Notes: a model not told the origin generated them from the sequence alone. A stretch of 64,000 bases of DNA from Polytrichum commune (GCA_950295325.1 OX485806.1:44947169-45011168), one strand, 5' to 3'; shown: positions 38,944-50,920, counted from the stretch's first letter. Program-made: numbers and translations.

Positions 38944-38951
38944 CTCACAAG

Positions 38952-39277
38952 TTTTTCACCAACTTTCACACTAACACTTATCAATCAAAACGATGAGTTG
39001 AAGAACTCAGTTTATTTTCTTTGTAAAGTCAAATTACAATCATAGACCAAGTAGGTCTTGGTCTAAGCTCGACCACCCGACCATAGGAGAGAGAGACAAA
39101 AGATCCTCTCTCCTCCCCCGAGCTTCCTCTTATGCCAAAGGCACTACTTTTACTTTCTATTTTCACATATAGTAAGAAGATTCTATTCATAGCTCTATCT
39201 CTTAGTTTTACTATGAATCTTCTATCTTTGGTTATTCTAGAACCATCTTCCATCTTTTAACTCAATCTCATTCGTCC
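38952..39277. other. spacer before the hairpin array
   Basis: Contains a purine-rich AGGAGAGAGAGAC segment with its near complement CTCTCTCCTCC (39085-39118), a possible small hairpin. No gene is supported; the - strand frame 39029-39253 is not recognised. Confidence 0.3.
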
Positions 39278-39548
39278 AATTGGAATTGTCTAATTCCAAT
39301 TGGATTCATCCAACCTATTTTCTAGTTGGAACTATCTAATTCCAACTGGATTCATCCATCCTTCCTTCTAGTTGGAACTGTCTAATTCCAACTTTGGAGT
39401 GGTCTAACTCCAGTGCACCTCATTGAGAGTTGTCCAACTCATGTGCACGTGTTCTCAATATGGAATGGTCTAATTCCAATGCATTAAATGCGGAGCTGTC
39501 TAACTCCAATCCATTCATCTTCAACTGGGAGTTGTCTAGCTCCCATCA
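39278..39548. repeat. array of eight small hairpins with a common loop
   Basis: Short inverted repeats of the form TTGGAATTGTCTAATTCCAA recur at about 39281, 39326, 39373, 39399, 39424, 39460, 39491 and 39524. Stem sequences vary (GGAAT/ATTCC, GGAGT/ACTCC, GGGAG/CTCCC) while the centre G(T/G)C(T/C)A stays nearly fixed. Spacing is 25-47 bp. No ORF explains it. Confidence 0.75.
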
Positions 39549-39879
39549 TCCTCTGCTTGTACATTGGCACATGTGGTTAGAATATTCAATCATCCATTAA
39601 TATTTCTAGTTACTTTACAGTGGGCAACAATTAAACCCCGTTTAAGTCTCAATCATGATGGATGGTATAAATTACTTTCAAAAAAACCTTGGAGGATTTT
39701 GAACCCAGACCTTCAAACAAATCTCAAGCATAGGCACCCACCAACCAACCTACATGACTCCAAAGTGATAACATTACAATCTAGGCATCCATGCAAGGCC
39801 AAGGTGGGAAAGAATAAACACACGCACCAACTTACAATGATTTGATGAATGTATTCTAGTCCTACAACCACATACCTAC
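39549..39879. other. spacer
   Basis: No gene supported. The + strand ORF 39564-39845 has no recognisable motif. Confidence 0.3.
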
Positions 39880-40080
39880 AAATTTTGGTTTTGCGAGGAT
39901 GATAAAGAATGTTGTGTGAAGGGTAATAAAAAAATGATTTTTGATTGGCTTAATTTTTCGACCATATGGCCAGTAGAGGCTGAAAAAAACCTTACATGGA
40001 AAGAGGTTTTTGCATTGGAAAACATTGGATTTTTATTACAACAACGGGAAACCCCATCATTATGCCATTTTTTTGGGTAA
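39880..40080 (+). pseudogene. family U, C-terminal fragment (third copy)
   Basis: An open 66-codon frame without a start codon, ending at TAA 40078-40080. It reads KFWFCEDDKECCVKGNKK, then IWPVEAEKNLTWKEVFALEN and HFFG. It aligns with the C-terminal part of family U at 43759-43429 on the - strand (FWFCPDDIKHCVSGNKK, PVKIGTNLSRGEVLALED) and with the + strand copy near 30500-30680. Shared CxDD and WPV..NL..EVxALE spacing makes the match convincing although the function is unknown. Confidence 0.6.
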
Positions 40081-40735
40081 AATGCCCAACTTTCCCATCC
40101 ATTGATCAAAACATAGAGCAAACGTAAAACAAACGTATAGTTTTGATAGTGACATGCGTAGACACATGATTTTGGATATAGAATAGTTTATTTTTCCGTT
40201 AGGAAATGCAATGCCCCACGGATGATGCAACTATTTGGATGTTTGTCACAATAAGACAGTTCATATTTCAATTGCATGTTTGTCATTTCAATAAAATGCC
40301 CATAATTGTGGACCACCACGCATCCTAAATCATTGGTAATATGGTCCATTTAAATATAATTATTTCTCAAATACATTATATCTAACATTAATGCATTTTT
40401 ATTTATAATAACATGTCATAGCATTGTTTTTTACTATTTGCATGCCAATCTTCTCTTGACACACTCAACATCGATCCATGCAACAATGTTCAATTGAAAA
40501 CAAATATGTACAACGTCACATTGAAATGTAAGTGTGTATGTGGGGCAATGGTTGTATAAGTATGAGCCCTAAACCCCCACCCTTATTCGTCGTAGTCCAG
40601 GTGGAGGTTTAGCACTCACATGGATTGAACTTATAAAACTAACAGTTTAACTGGTGTGGGCACAATCCACATGCCACATTTCCATAAATAATTCCACTTT
40701 GAAAACACTGAGATTACAAGCATTGAAAAATGCCG
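40081..40735. other. AT-rich spacer
   Basis: Nothing recognised beyond short AT-rich repeats. Confidence 0.3.
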
Positions 40736-41690
40736 TTGGTTGTTAGGGGTGCTACCCCAATCCTTCCTACTAATTCTCCCTTAACCCCTTTAGCCTTAAC
40801 TATCAACTAGCGAGGTTGTTGGAGTAAGTGGCCTCCCTTGGTCCGGCCCATCATTAATTACCCTCAGGCTTCCCTAACCTGGCTGATCCTTCACTTAATA
40901 CCAAGGTTGGCCTTGCTGGTACCCGGTCTCGTTAGGACTCGGCCACCTCACCCAGTTCTGGCAGCACCACAGTGTGCTGGCAACCTCCTTTTCTGGCCTT
41001 CGGCTTAGTCTTGGATCGCCTCTCCCTCGGCCATCTGCCTCCTTTTCCAGGAAGCTGGTTCAATCACCCTTCTCGCCTTCGATTCCAGCCTCATTAGGCC
41101 GCAGCACCCCCACATTACCCTTGTTCATCAATTTGGGTTGGCCTTAGGCCAATCCCCCACGTGCACCTTCAAGGTGCAGGTCAATGCTTCTTTCCACTAC
41201 CGAATTGGGCTCGAGAATTTCACCTCACTGCATCAGTCTCACAATGCGGCTGCCTCCCCTCTTCATTATGACCTTAGCCACCTGATTCCTGGTGCCTTCA
41301 AGAATCCAGAGTGTGCCCATCCACACAAATCCACACACACACACACATTCACACATTCACACACAGAGGTAAGATTGATTCTATTACCCAACCCCCAGCA
41401 ACACATTCCGAATCCATTCGGAATTCATCTGGATTCGGCTTCCCAGTTGGTCGCCCTTCTCCTCCATCCAAGGTCCGGCCTTTCAGTCCAGTGTGTCACT
41501 TCACCGCACCCACATTGTCCATCCAACCTCGCCTTCTCCCTTGCCGTATCTGGCCTCCTCCCTCCCTCGGCGGCCGCCTCTTTCTTGGCCACTCTCCCAA
41601 TCTCCTTGCTAAACCCTAGCTTATCCCCCTTTTTTCCAATATGGCCGTTCCTTTGGCCTCAAAATTGAGATCAGACTAACCTCTCCTCGG
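40736..41690. other. GC-richer block, possibly an orphan LTR or repeat
   Basis: An abrupt rise in C+G, starting TGTTAGGGGTGCTACCCC. It carries ORF 41138-41668, whose N-terminal half (TFKVQVNASFHYRIGLENF) is not recognised and whose middle is CA-repeat translation. Its composition differs from the AT-rich DNA on both sides. I found no second copy in the window, so LTR status is only a guess. Confidence 0.25.
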
Positions 41691-41999
41691 CACCCTACCT
41701 ACTTAAACAGCCACTCTCTCCTTAATGACCAGCCTGCCTACCTTATACCCACAATGGCCTAACCTTAATCGGCTAATTTACTAAGCCCAAACCGGTTGGG
41801 ACCTTCATTCTCACCCTAGAACTAAATTAACTAAGTTGTTTTCTTTTTCCTTAAAATCATAAAGATTCAACCACCCACTTATCTTAATCCATAGTCAAAC
41901 TGATTAAATCACGCCTAATCTCGATTGTCTGCGCTCGTTACCACCTTGCCAACTCAATTTAACACCATTATGATGTTGTTTTGTAGTAGTAGTGTTAAG

Positions 42000-43050
42000 T
42001 TGACATGTGTGCACCATTTTGGGCAACACACACATACATACACTTACATAAACATTCTCACTTATATCCATGCACACATTCGCATTCACACTCTCACACA
42101 CAAATTCTCATTCACTCATCTATGCACACTCACACAAATTCTCATTCACACTCTCTCAAATTCATACATATACATTCTCATTCACACTCATACCCACATA
42201 CACACATTTTTATTCACAAACACATACCTTTGTCATTGGATTTGGTGAAGACATTGGGTTCCACATTCCAAATTTCTAACTTTTGGCTTATCTTTCACAC
42301 CCCTACTAACACTTTCATTCTTACACTCACGCATACATTCTCACTCACATGCACATATTCACTTATATTCATACACATACACATTTTTATTCACACAAGC
42401 ATACACACACATACCTTTGTCATTGAATTTGGTGAAGACATTTGGGTTTCACACTTTAATTTCCTAACTGTTAGTTTATCTCTCATACCTACACTAACAC
42501 TTTCATTTTTACACCAACACACATCATCTCATTCACATACACATTCTTACACACTCACATACACATACACATTTTCATTCATACAAACACACACACACAC
42601 ACACACATACCTTTGTCATTGGATTTGGTGAAGACATTGGGATTGCACACTCCAAGTTCCTCCCTTTTGGTTTATCATTTATACCCACATTAACACTCTC
42701 AATCTCACACACACACATTCTCATTCACTCCTACACATATTTATGATAAACCTTAATATTAAAATATTAGATTGCACACTCTAAGTTTGTCGCTTTTGGT
42801 TTGTCTCTCATATCCACACTTACATTTCCATTCTCACATTTACAACTATATTCTCACTCACACCCACATACACATTCTCTCTTATATTCTCATTTATACA
42901 AACACACATATTCTCATTCACACTCCCATACTCACACACATACATTATCATTCACATTTTAATACACTCACACTCCCATACACATTCATATTCATACTTT
43001 CACACACTCACTCACACACATACACTTATACACTTACACTCACATACACA
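42000..43050. repeat. CA-rich region with a 190-bp minisatellite
   Basis: Dense CACACA/CATTCACA low complexity. Embedded in it is a unit containing CTTTGTCATTGGATTTGGTG followed by AAGACATTGGG and a CTTTTGG.TTATC end, at about 42228, 42416 and 42610, with a partial unit near 42770. Related sequence occurs inverted at 46955-47125. Long Thr/His/Ser ORFs here are repeat translations. Confidence 0.75.
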
Positions 43051-43054
43051 TGCT

Positions 43055-43230
43055 AAAATGATAATCCAAAATCGTTCTGGATATTAGGTGTTTTTGTTGT
43101 GCACCAAGGGTGTCCGTCACACATCTTATCTATGCCATCCATGGAACGGCCATACGCCCTTGAAACTCCCATTGTCAAAAGGGGCAACACAAAATATGTC
43201 ACCATCTAAAGAGGGTGGCAACTACTTGAT
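43055..43230 (-). repeat. partial direct repeat of the family U N-terminal exon
   Basis: Same orientation and roughly 88% identity by eye to 45712-45890, including the segment encoding MDG(M/I)DKMCD and the GTGCACCAAGGGTGTC string. One end coincides with the CA-rich minisatellite boundary, the other lies just outside the 3' end of family U copy 2. Confidence 0.75.
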
Positions 43231-43389
43231 ATCACGGCAAGTTCAAGTAGTCGCATGAGCTCGTTGTACGCATATGTTGGAGAGTGTATAAGCTTATCGT
43301 TGTCGTAATCTACCTTGCACAGAAATCTAAACACATAATAAAGATGTTTGTAGTGTACTCATTCCCCTTTATTTTCCAAAGCTTGAGAT

Positions 43390-46000
43390 GACATTTTTGT
43401 GAAGTCTGGGCATGTGCAATGCAGGATGTCACCAATTATGATACGGTATAGGATATCCTCTTTGAAGATGATGTTGATTATCACTCCAACAACATAGTAA
43501 TTGGAACATGGCATCTTCGAGCGCCAACACCTCCCCCCTCGAGAGATTGGTACCTATCTTCACCGGCCATGTGTTGGGGAATATAGGCCACTCTAGAATG
43601 TATATTTTTTTTGTTGCCACTCACACAATGTTTAATGTCGTCGGGGCAAAACCAAAACTCGCGCTCCATATTGTTGGTGGAATGAAACTCCTTCAATCCT
43701 TTGTAAGTTGGAGCATGAGTGCCATGTTTTCCAATGTTGATTTTTGCATTGCCCAACATCTTTTGGCCAAGCTTAGGGGCAATCTAGCAATGTGCGATTG
43801 AGAAGCAAGGCAGTCACTCTCTAACATGGATGTGGTATGAGCCACACCATGCTCTCTAGAATTCAAGGACTCCTCTATGCATGTTCTTTTAGCCCGGCGA
43901 GTGTTAACGCGAGGTATGGAGTAGTTAATTTTGTCTGGTCGATGTGAGTCACAATCGGCTTCGGTTGGCAAGTCAAGCTTCCGTTTGGTGGACTTAAACA
44001 TCTCTGAGCCCTCCAAAGCACAATCCCTAGTGTTAAGATCTTCTACCCCTGGATAAGACTTCATGGCATCTGCTAGCAGCTTGGGATCTTCACATCTGGC
44101 AACAACCTTCAATTTCAAGGATACGGAATCAAGGCCTTTACCAGTGGCACCCCCTTTCAACCATGATCTTTAATTTGCAATCTGCATGAATGCACGGATC
44201 AAATCGTCCACTGTCGCTTTATTGAGACAAATCATCTTGTTGCCGGACTGTTGGAGCCATTTGTTGTGCACCGTCTCTACAAGGTTACATGTTGGAATTT
44301 CCGGACATTCATCTATTGTCATATTTTGCGAACACCATAATTGTAAATTGTAATAGATTATATATATTTCTTAGATGTTCAAAATGAAACAACACTCAAG
44401 AGTATAATTTAGCAATGCACTTACAATAAGCATATCACCACCCCATTGCCTATATCGGAAGTGCCAAAATTCCAACCACTCAAAAAGACCCGAGAATGTC
44501 GTTTTCTATAGCAGCTCCGGACAACAACCATCATGAACAAAGCAAATGATATTTAATCTTAGTTTTGTCCATTGTCTTCACATCGTTGTAATTCTCGCAT
44601 ATTTGCTTGTGCTAAAATTGCAATGATGGTTTGATATACTTTTGCGTTACCTTATCCAAACTTGCATACCAATGGAAAAGACATATGCGCTCACGATCGA
44701 TCATGGGTAGATATGGGTTACTGTCCCCATAGATCTTCTTCACTACTTTCCAATTAGCGTGAGCACTGTCTACCATAAAACCCTTGAAGTTTATATTTGG
44801 CACTCCATTCTCCGCCATGCCAAAATTCAAATTTTCCCATAACAATGTTTGTAATCTACCATCTTCAGATTGCATGTCAGAACATGCAATCGTCAATATC
44901 TTACAATATTTGCTATTGTACACATGGCATGTCAAGGTGGTCCAGTCCTTCAAATGTTTGACATGGTCAAACATTATCATGTATTCTCCATGTCCTTTCC
45001 AACTTGTATACGCTTCATAAGGTCCATACCACTCCCTGGAAGATGTATTGACATCTTGAAAATAAACACTTTGTCTTTGGATTGCCCTGGGAACCTACTA
45101 CCATGGATGTTTGAAACTTGAGTTGTTTTTTAATGCCATTATACTATCCATCATACTCATTCCACTACGAACAAAACGCTTCAAATCTTACACAAAATTA
45201 CGACAATTTGGAGAAGCAAAACTACTAAATTTATCCATAATCACTTCTAATGACGAACTTGCCAAGTGATGGCCTTCACCGTTTGATGGAGATTTCAGAA
45301 GATGGTATGCCAAGAATTGTTTGCTCGTTGTCATAACTATAGTAGAGTTCTTGGTAGTGGGTGTTTCATGATCTCTTGAGCAACGCACTTGTAAGCCATG
45401 TCTAGTGACTCACGACATGTACATTTGGACACATGGTGGTCATGCACACCTAGATGAATACAAGCCCTCGACATCCCAAGGGATGTGGAGTGGATGTATA
45501 TTATGCGAGCATGACACAATGCAATGCACATAGGTGTTGACCGACATACCTTATACTCCATCGTTGATTTTTCAGGGGCCACATTTCTTACATAAAATGA
45601 AATAGAAGTTGATCCCGTCCATTTGCTGTTATTGCGAACCCCTTCATTGCGATACATATAATCACAATAATCATTTGGGCACTAGAAAAGACCAGCATAA
45701 GAAAAATGTCTGAATGATAATCCAAAATTGTTCTGGATATTAGTTATTTTTGTTGTGCACCAAGGGTGTCTGTCACACATTTTATCCATCCCATCCATGA
45801 AACGGCCATACGTCCTTGGAACTCCCATTACCAAAGGGGGCAATACAGAATATGTCACCATCTAAAGATGGTGGCAAGTACTTGACATCATGAATATCAA
45901 TGTTGTGAAAGTCAATAGTTGTGAGATTAGATTTTAGACCTTTTCTTAGACTTTGTTAGTTTCTATGCCTCGACCATATTCAAACTTAAACATGATACAC
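43390..46000 (-). pseudogene. family U, copy 2 (broken)
   Basis: Blocks in order on the - strand: DFHNIDIHDVKYLPPSLDGD (about 45910), MDGMDKMCDRHPWCTTK, NPKWTG-like Cys region, SRACIHLGVHDHHVSK (45480), MFDHVKHLKDWTTLTCHVYN (44975), NGVPNINFKGFMVDSAHAN (44800), DRERICLFHW, then CDSHRPDKINYSIPRV (43950) and FWFCPDDIKHCVSGNKK (43640). Frames change at several points and stops interrupt it, so it is a pseudogene. The His/Cys-rich N-terminus could bind zinc. The middle resembles the + strand copy at 28.9-29.4 kb. Both the similarity and the damage suggest an old mobile or repeated gene. Confidence 0.55.
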
Positions 46001-46954
46001 AACGGTTCAAAGGTGGATGTTGAGATGGAGTTCCATGGTGAGCCAACCTCATATAAAGTGGACCGGAAGGGGTTTTATCAACATCTATAAAGGTTTTGGA
46101 TGGAGTCGGAGTTGTATTTCTAATAGGAAAGATGATGTGTCATAGATGTGACCAACTCGTTCGTTAAAATCACAACAGAAGTTTGCAATTAAGAATGAAA
46201 GAAATCCTATAATCCTAAATGTTCCTGAACCTAAAATCCATACATGACCATCCTCACTCCAGTTTTTTTGCATCAATATTGTTTCCAATATATCACCATC
46301 CACATTGTACATCTCTTGCTCTACGTACATGGTTCCTATCTAGAGATTGAACCTCAAATCAAATAAATCCACGAGTGCAAATAGTTTCCATGATTAAAGA
46401 ATAATGGAGATGCATGTTATAATGTGGACAAATGCACTTATTTGTATTGAGTGTCATATAGTGAAATACATATTTAATTGGAAACCCTAGCCACCTCCTC
46501 TGACCCATGGCATATGGGTAGGTTAAAATGACAGTTCTTACAGTCATAATATTATAAAGGGGACTTACATAGAAATTGGCAGGCGCTAGATCACCAAAAC
46601 CCTAAACTCATAAGATACAAATTCAAATAAATGGAATATAATAAATTGTGTGGTTCATTATGACAAATGATGATATTTAATAACAATGTCCAAAGTAACA
46701 CAAAGTGAGAGCACATCATGTGAGCGAACAACATCAAAAAAATGAAGAAGTATTCTTTTCGGTTCAGTACCAAGAATGAAAAGGGACGCTGGAAGGGGAC
46801 GTTGGAAGGAAGGCAAGTGAGGGGGGAGAACCAAAGAGCAAAGAGTAGAGGCAACAAGCCAAAAGCGTGAAGAATGGACCCAAAATCCCAAATCGCGAAT
46901 TCAATCCGAAGAGGGAAGAAACGATGAGAGGGGAGCCAAGAATGAGGAATTTGG
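46001..46954. other. spacer
   Basis: No gene supported. The - strand frame 46085-46330 (GHVWILGSGTFRIIGFLSFL) is not recognised. Confidence 0.3.
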
Positions 46955-47125
46955 AATGAGCAACCCAATGTCTTCACCAAATTCAGTGACCAAAGTATGT
47001 TTATGTTGTGTGTGTTTGTGTCTGTGTGATAGAAAGATTGTGTGCGTATGTGTGTATCCGTATGCGCATGTGTGATTGAAATTATATTCAACATTAAAAC
47101 TCTCACACACACACACACTCACATC
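46955..47125 (-). repeat. inverted copy of the CA-rich minisatellite unit
   Basis: The reverse complement holds GAATTTGGTGAAGACATTGGG with TG/CA runs beside it, as in the 42.2-42.8 kb array. Together with that array it brackets family U copy 2 in inverted orientation. Confidence 0.7.
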
Positions 47126-48689
47126 CATACAACCTTAAACATGTTTATGCATATTTTGGAAGTCTCAAATGTGGGTGTATATGAATCTTACTGTTTAATT
47201 TTGAGATCTAATTTTGAGATCTAATGTCAACCATATCCAAATATATGTCAATGGTGTTTGCATATGCTTTTGTTCATGCGTGTTTTAACAATGGTCGTCA
47301 TCTTGTTGCGTATGAGGCGAACTCCCGTATTTTTTAATGCTCATCTTCCTCCATTTTGTGCATTGTCCGCTCAGCGTCTTAGAGTGCAAATACCAACACA
47401 ATACATGGTCATAGAGGATGATGAAGAACATGTCAAAAAAATGGCTAAGAAAACTTGTTTGAGTTTGTGAGTTTCTCTTTGGATTTTCTTTTAATGTTTT
47501 TATTTGTTCATGGGCATTTTTTTGTTGTTTCTCACTCATATGATAATTGGTGTTTGTAGTGTAAAATTGATGAGTTCATTGGACTCCCCTCCGAAAGCAA
47601 TGGTGTTTCTTGTATATGTAGAGACTATTGCTATTGTACAAGTAGTCATGTTCACACCTGTACCTTGTATGAGAACAAAGAGGTTATTGTCACAAGTGGA
47701 GAATTTTTTTCTCTTAGAGGCAACAAAAAACCATAGCATATGAATACATTTGTTTTGGTTTTGATTTTTTGTTTGATTTGACAATTGATTTGATTTTGAG
47801 AATTTTGAAAAAATTATCATATTTTTGTTGGACGCAATGTGGATCAACAACTGTTTGATCCAACGGCCTTAATTTGCTTGACTTCATTCGTTTAACACCG
47901 TCATCCATTTGTTGCCGTCCTACGTTTATGCATTCATCCACTCGACGTCCCATTTGTCTGATGCCATCTTTCGTTTGTCGCGGTCATCCATTTGACGTTG
48001 TTTTACGTTGTCCTTTAATTATTTGATGTTGTTTTATGTTATCCTTCATTCATTCGACGTTTTCCTCCGCTGTTTTTTATCCATTGTCTAATTTTCTTCA
48101 TATTAACTAGGTAATCATAATCTAATTTCTAACCACTAACGTCTAACACATGCGTAGTAATTTCTTCTCTGTATCCGCCTATAGATTATTCATGCTTTAA
48201 CACTAGCTTGTTTTAAGATAGTATGAATGAATGTAACCAACCGGATTTGAACATGGATTGGTCCAGACCTAATATCAGTTTCTTAAACAACTCGCATCTA
48301 CAGACGGATGTTCTAGAATCTAGTAACCACCTATATATTGACTAATCCTAATAACTAACTTCCTTGTGTTTTGTAAACCGTGGGCTTTAACTCAAACCGC
48401 GAGCGGTTTGAGTGGCTCACAATTATTTGTATAAGTAAATTATGAAGAAATTTTTGTGATCACTGAGGCGGGCGATCATTGGCCGTGAGATTGTCCTAAA
48501 TATAACAAGAAAAAATACACTGAAAGGACATGACAAAACACCTATAGATTTTTGAAATTAATGGTATGTATGAAAAAAATTTATTAAAAAAAATATGGCA
48601 ACATTTTTTTATTAAAAAAACTCTAGAATGCAATTGTACATCGGATGTTAGAGTTACTGAAAGAATTACAGTTTCTAAGCTTTGGAATA
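47126..48689. other. spacer with short degenerate repeats
   Basis: A TTTGACGTTGTTTTACGTTG-like word recurs loosely between 47880 and 48075. No gene is supported; frames such as 47258-47470 and 47504-47743 are unassigned. Confidence 0.35.
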
Positions 48690-48745
48690 AACACTATATT
48701 CGGTAATTGGAGATTTTTTGTTGATTATGAGACTATTTAAGGACG
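48690..48745 (-). other. 56-bp conserved non-coding box (copy B)
   Basis: Reverse complement of 10133-10188 with one mismatch. It lies 314 bases beyond the end of the copy B partner ORF, against 255 bases in copy A, in the same relative orientation. See the copy A entry. Confidence 0.85.
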
Positions 48746-49059
48746 CATTTTTCAAATTTGGACCAATAATGACAACCTAAAAATCATATATGTATAATTT
48801 TGGATACAATTATTAGACATAAAGGCATCAAAGTGAACAAAAATATGAAGCATACATGAAAATAATTGCGTATGAAATGAGAAATCGTTATGAATGGAAA
48901 GGAAGATGCGGGGAATGATTGGAAATTGTTTGAATTCAATGGGATTGAAATAAAATAGAAAGCAAGCACTAAATTGCATTAAATATGTTCTACACCTAAT
49001 CGCATTTAGGGAGTCCGTCCCATTAGTACGATTCTAGTCCCACTAGTCCGTCCCCACTA
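48746..49059. other. 3' flank of copy B
   Basis: AT-rich, without a gene; weakly alignable to the copy A flank. A TAATTTTGGATACA string at about 48795-48808 lies 50 bases from the box. Confidence 0.45.
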
Positions 49060-49361
49060 TTATTTTTTTGCGGCCTTGTCCTTGCTTTTGGCAGCCTCCA
49101 TGGCTCTGAAAATCTCCGGCCCGCGGTTGTAACCATTTTTGTTGATGGGCCTGGAATATGTGTCGTTCTTCCATATTTCAGAACGCGCTCCCGAATTGTA
49201 CGAAGTGGGATTGTGAGTGGAATAAAAGTGCGTTTGCGAGAGGGAATGTCTTGCGCTTCGGCGGAGGGCCAAACAACGATCGGACTCGGATGATGCGGCC
49301 TTGAAAGCATGCCTATCCAAGGAAAACGTGGAGGAGGGCCGGCCACCAAGAGGGTAGCCAC
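49060..49361 (-). CDS. copy B, downstream partner ORF, last exon
   Basis: Begins after the acceptor TTTTGGAG on the - strand and ends at the stop at 49060. It shares STFSLDR, ESDRCLALRRSARHS, YSTHN, GYNRGPEIFRAMEA and a Lys/Ala-rich end with the copy A exon 9521-9877. The intact frame and conserved end argue that it is a real, once-selected coding exon. Function unknown. Confidence 0.5.
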
Positions 49362-50029
49362 CTCCAAAACAATGCCATAGGAAGATAAGAATAGGAATGG
49401 AGTGGGGAAAATAATGAGGGCGGTTTGGGATGGGCGCTCGTAAGGTTATTGGCACGCACATGCAAGTCAAAGAAAGCAAATGCGGGAAAGGGGTTTTAGG
49501 GTTTGGGGAGGGAACCTTGGCTTTGGGGACGTCCATACGGGGGACGTGGGCACGAGGGGGGCGTCGACGAAAGCATCCGGGGCCAATCGCATTATGGCAC
49601 TGTTGAATAACGGGTTGGAATCGAGGCGCGGAGGGCCGATGATCGCGGAGGAGTCGGCGGGGGGAGGAAGGGAGTCGGCGGGGGAGGTGTGGCACCGGAG
49701 GCTTTCCATACAGAGACGCCGGCTTGGCCCCCAACTAGTAATGTCGTCGTCCCTCGAGGGCGACAGGTGTCCCAAACAAACGAGCGTCCGTCTCCTTGGA
49801 GAGGGGGGAGGGCGATGGTGCGTTCGCGCGGGCGACAAGTCTGGGGGGCGGGCTGTTGACGACGCCGTCCCGGGAGTAATCCATGACCTAGGTTGCGTCC
49901 ACCGCTAATAACTGGTAGAGGGATGGCATTTGGAAGTCCGTCACGTTGCGGGAAGGGGAGCCAGGGGCCGAGTGGGGACAGGAAGGGCCGTTGAGGACAA
50001 GGGCGTCGCATATGGGGGCAGACTATGGG

Positions 50030-50030
<1 letters not shown>
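49362..50030 (-). other. copy B, Pro-rich upstream part of the partner ORF
   Basis: GC-rich, giving overlapping Pro/Arg-rich frames on both strands. One - strand frame (49838-49467, ending DVPKAKVP-like words in another frame) weakly resembles the Pro/Ala-rich exon 8974-9408 of copy A. The exon boundary is uncertain, so no CDS is claimed. Confidence 0.3.

Positions 50031-50085
<55 letters not shown>
50031..50085. repeat. (CAA)n microsatellite
   Basis: About 18 CAA units between the HAD exon and the partner ORF of copy B. Poly-Gln, poly-Thr and poly-Leu ORFs across it are artefacts. Absent from copy A. Confidence 0.95.
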
Positions 50086-50154
50086 GACATCCAAAAACGG
50101 AGCAAGCATTAGATATGTGAACCACATGATAACAAACACAGACATGGAGGCATT

Positions 50155-50920
50155 TCAAATCAATTTATTAAATTTGGTGAGCCTCATGATGCTCTTGAAT
50201 ACATTATCGCGGGGGCTTGGCCCCACATTGCCGATGGGGTTGGACCTAACAAAAAAAGGGATGCTACCGGCGTGGAGCACAAGCCTTCTAAGGTAAGGCG
50301 TTAGCGTGTCTACCAAAAATGTGTCGTTCCTATTGCCGGTCCAAGTGCCGGGGAAGATGACGTTGCCCCGGGGGTTCAAGACGCTTTTGGTGGGGCTGTC
50401 GTCGATGAGGACGGTGTTCTCAGGAGTTGGCCACCACCCATGGGGTACCCCCTGCAGACGGGGGATGCCTCGCCACAGTTTAGACCTAAGGACCTTGAGG
50501 AATTGTTGTCCTCCGCCTTGGCCGCCGAACTTTGGAACCGGCAGACCCTTTTCGTCGAGCAATTCATCGCAATCCTCTTGGCCGAGGACGAGGTAAGGGC
50601 TCGGGAGATCACGGAAGAGGAAGTCGACGATTGGCTCCGTGTTCTTCATGATCATGGAACTCCACACAATGACGTGAGCTAAGTCGAGCACCTCGCGAAG
50701 GAAGTCCCGCAAGCCGGGACGGGCACGGACAGCCTTGCGGTTAATGAGGGTGTCGAGCTCGCCGTCATAGTCCCTTTCGTCGAGGTGACGGAAGGGACGC
50801 GTGGGGACCTTGGGAATGTGTTGGGTGTGACACAACACCCCGTTGAGGTCAAACACTAGGAAGGGTTTTTGTCGGGTTTCACGTCCACTGGTCGAGGGGT
50901 TGCGACCTATCTCCGGGGTC
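50155..50920 (-). CDS. copy B, HAD (FCP1/NIF-like) phosphatase exon
   Basis: Open from after the acceptor ATCACAG at 50920 to the stop at 50155. Motifs: FDLNGVLCHTQ (nucleophile Asp; Asn at the second position, as in copy A), VRARPGLRDFL, VIVWSSM, LKVLRSK and TVLIDDSPTKSVLNP. The C-terminus NKLI-stop is shared with copy A. In the HAD frame, one base precedes the first full codon after the acceptor, while the donor at 51548 is phase 0, so splicing would put this exon out of frame; copy A is in phase. The domain may survive only as a separate product, or the gene is dead. Confidence 0.7.

Noticed and set aside
42005-43056. Long Thr/His/Ser-rich ORFs
   Set aside because: Translations of CA-rich low-complexity DNA and its 190-bp minisatellite.
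49592-50296. Poly-Leu, poly-Gln and poly-Thr ORFs
   Set aside because: They run through the (CAA)n microsatellite in different frames; no conserved protein.
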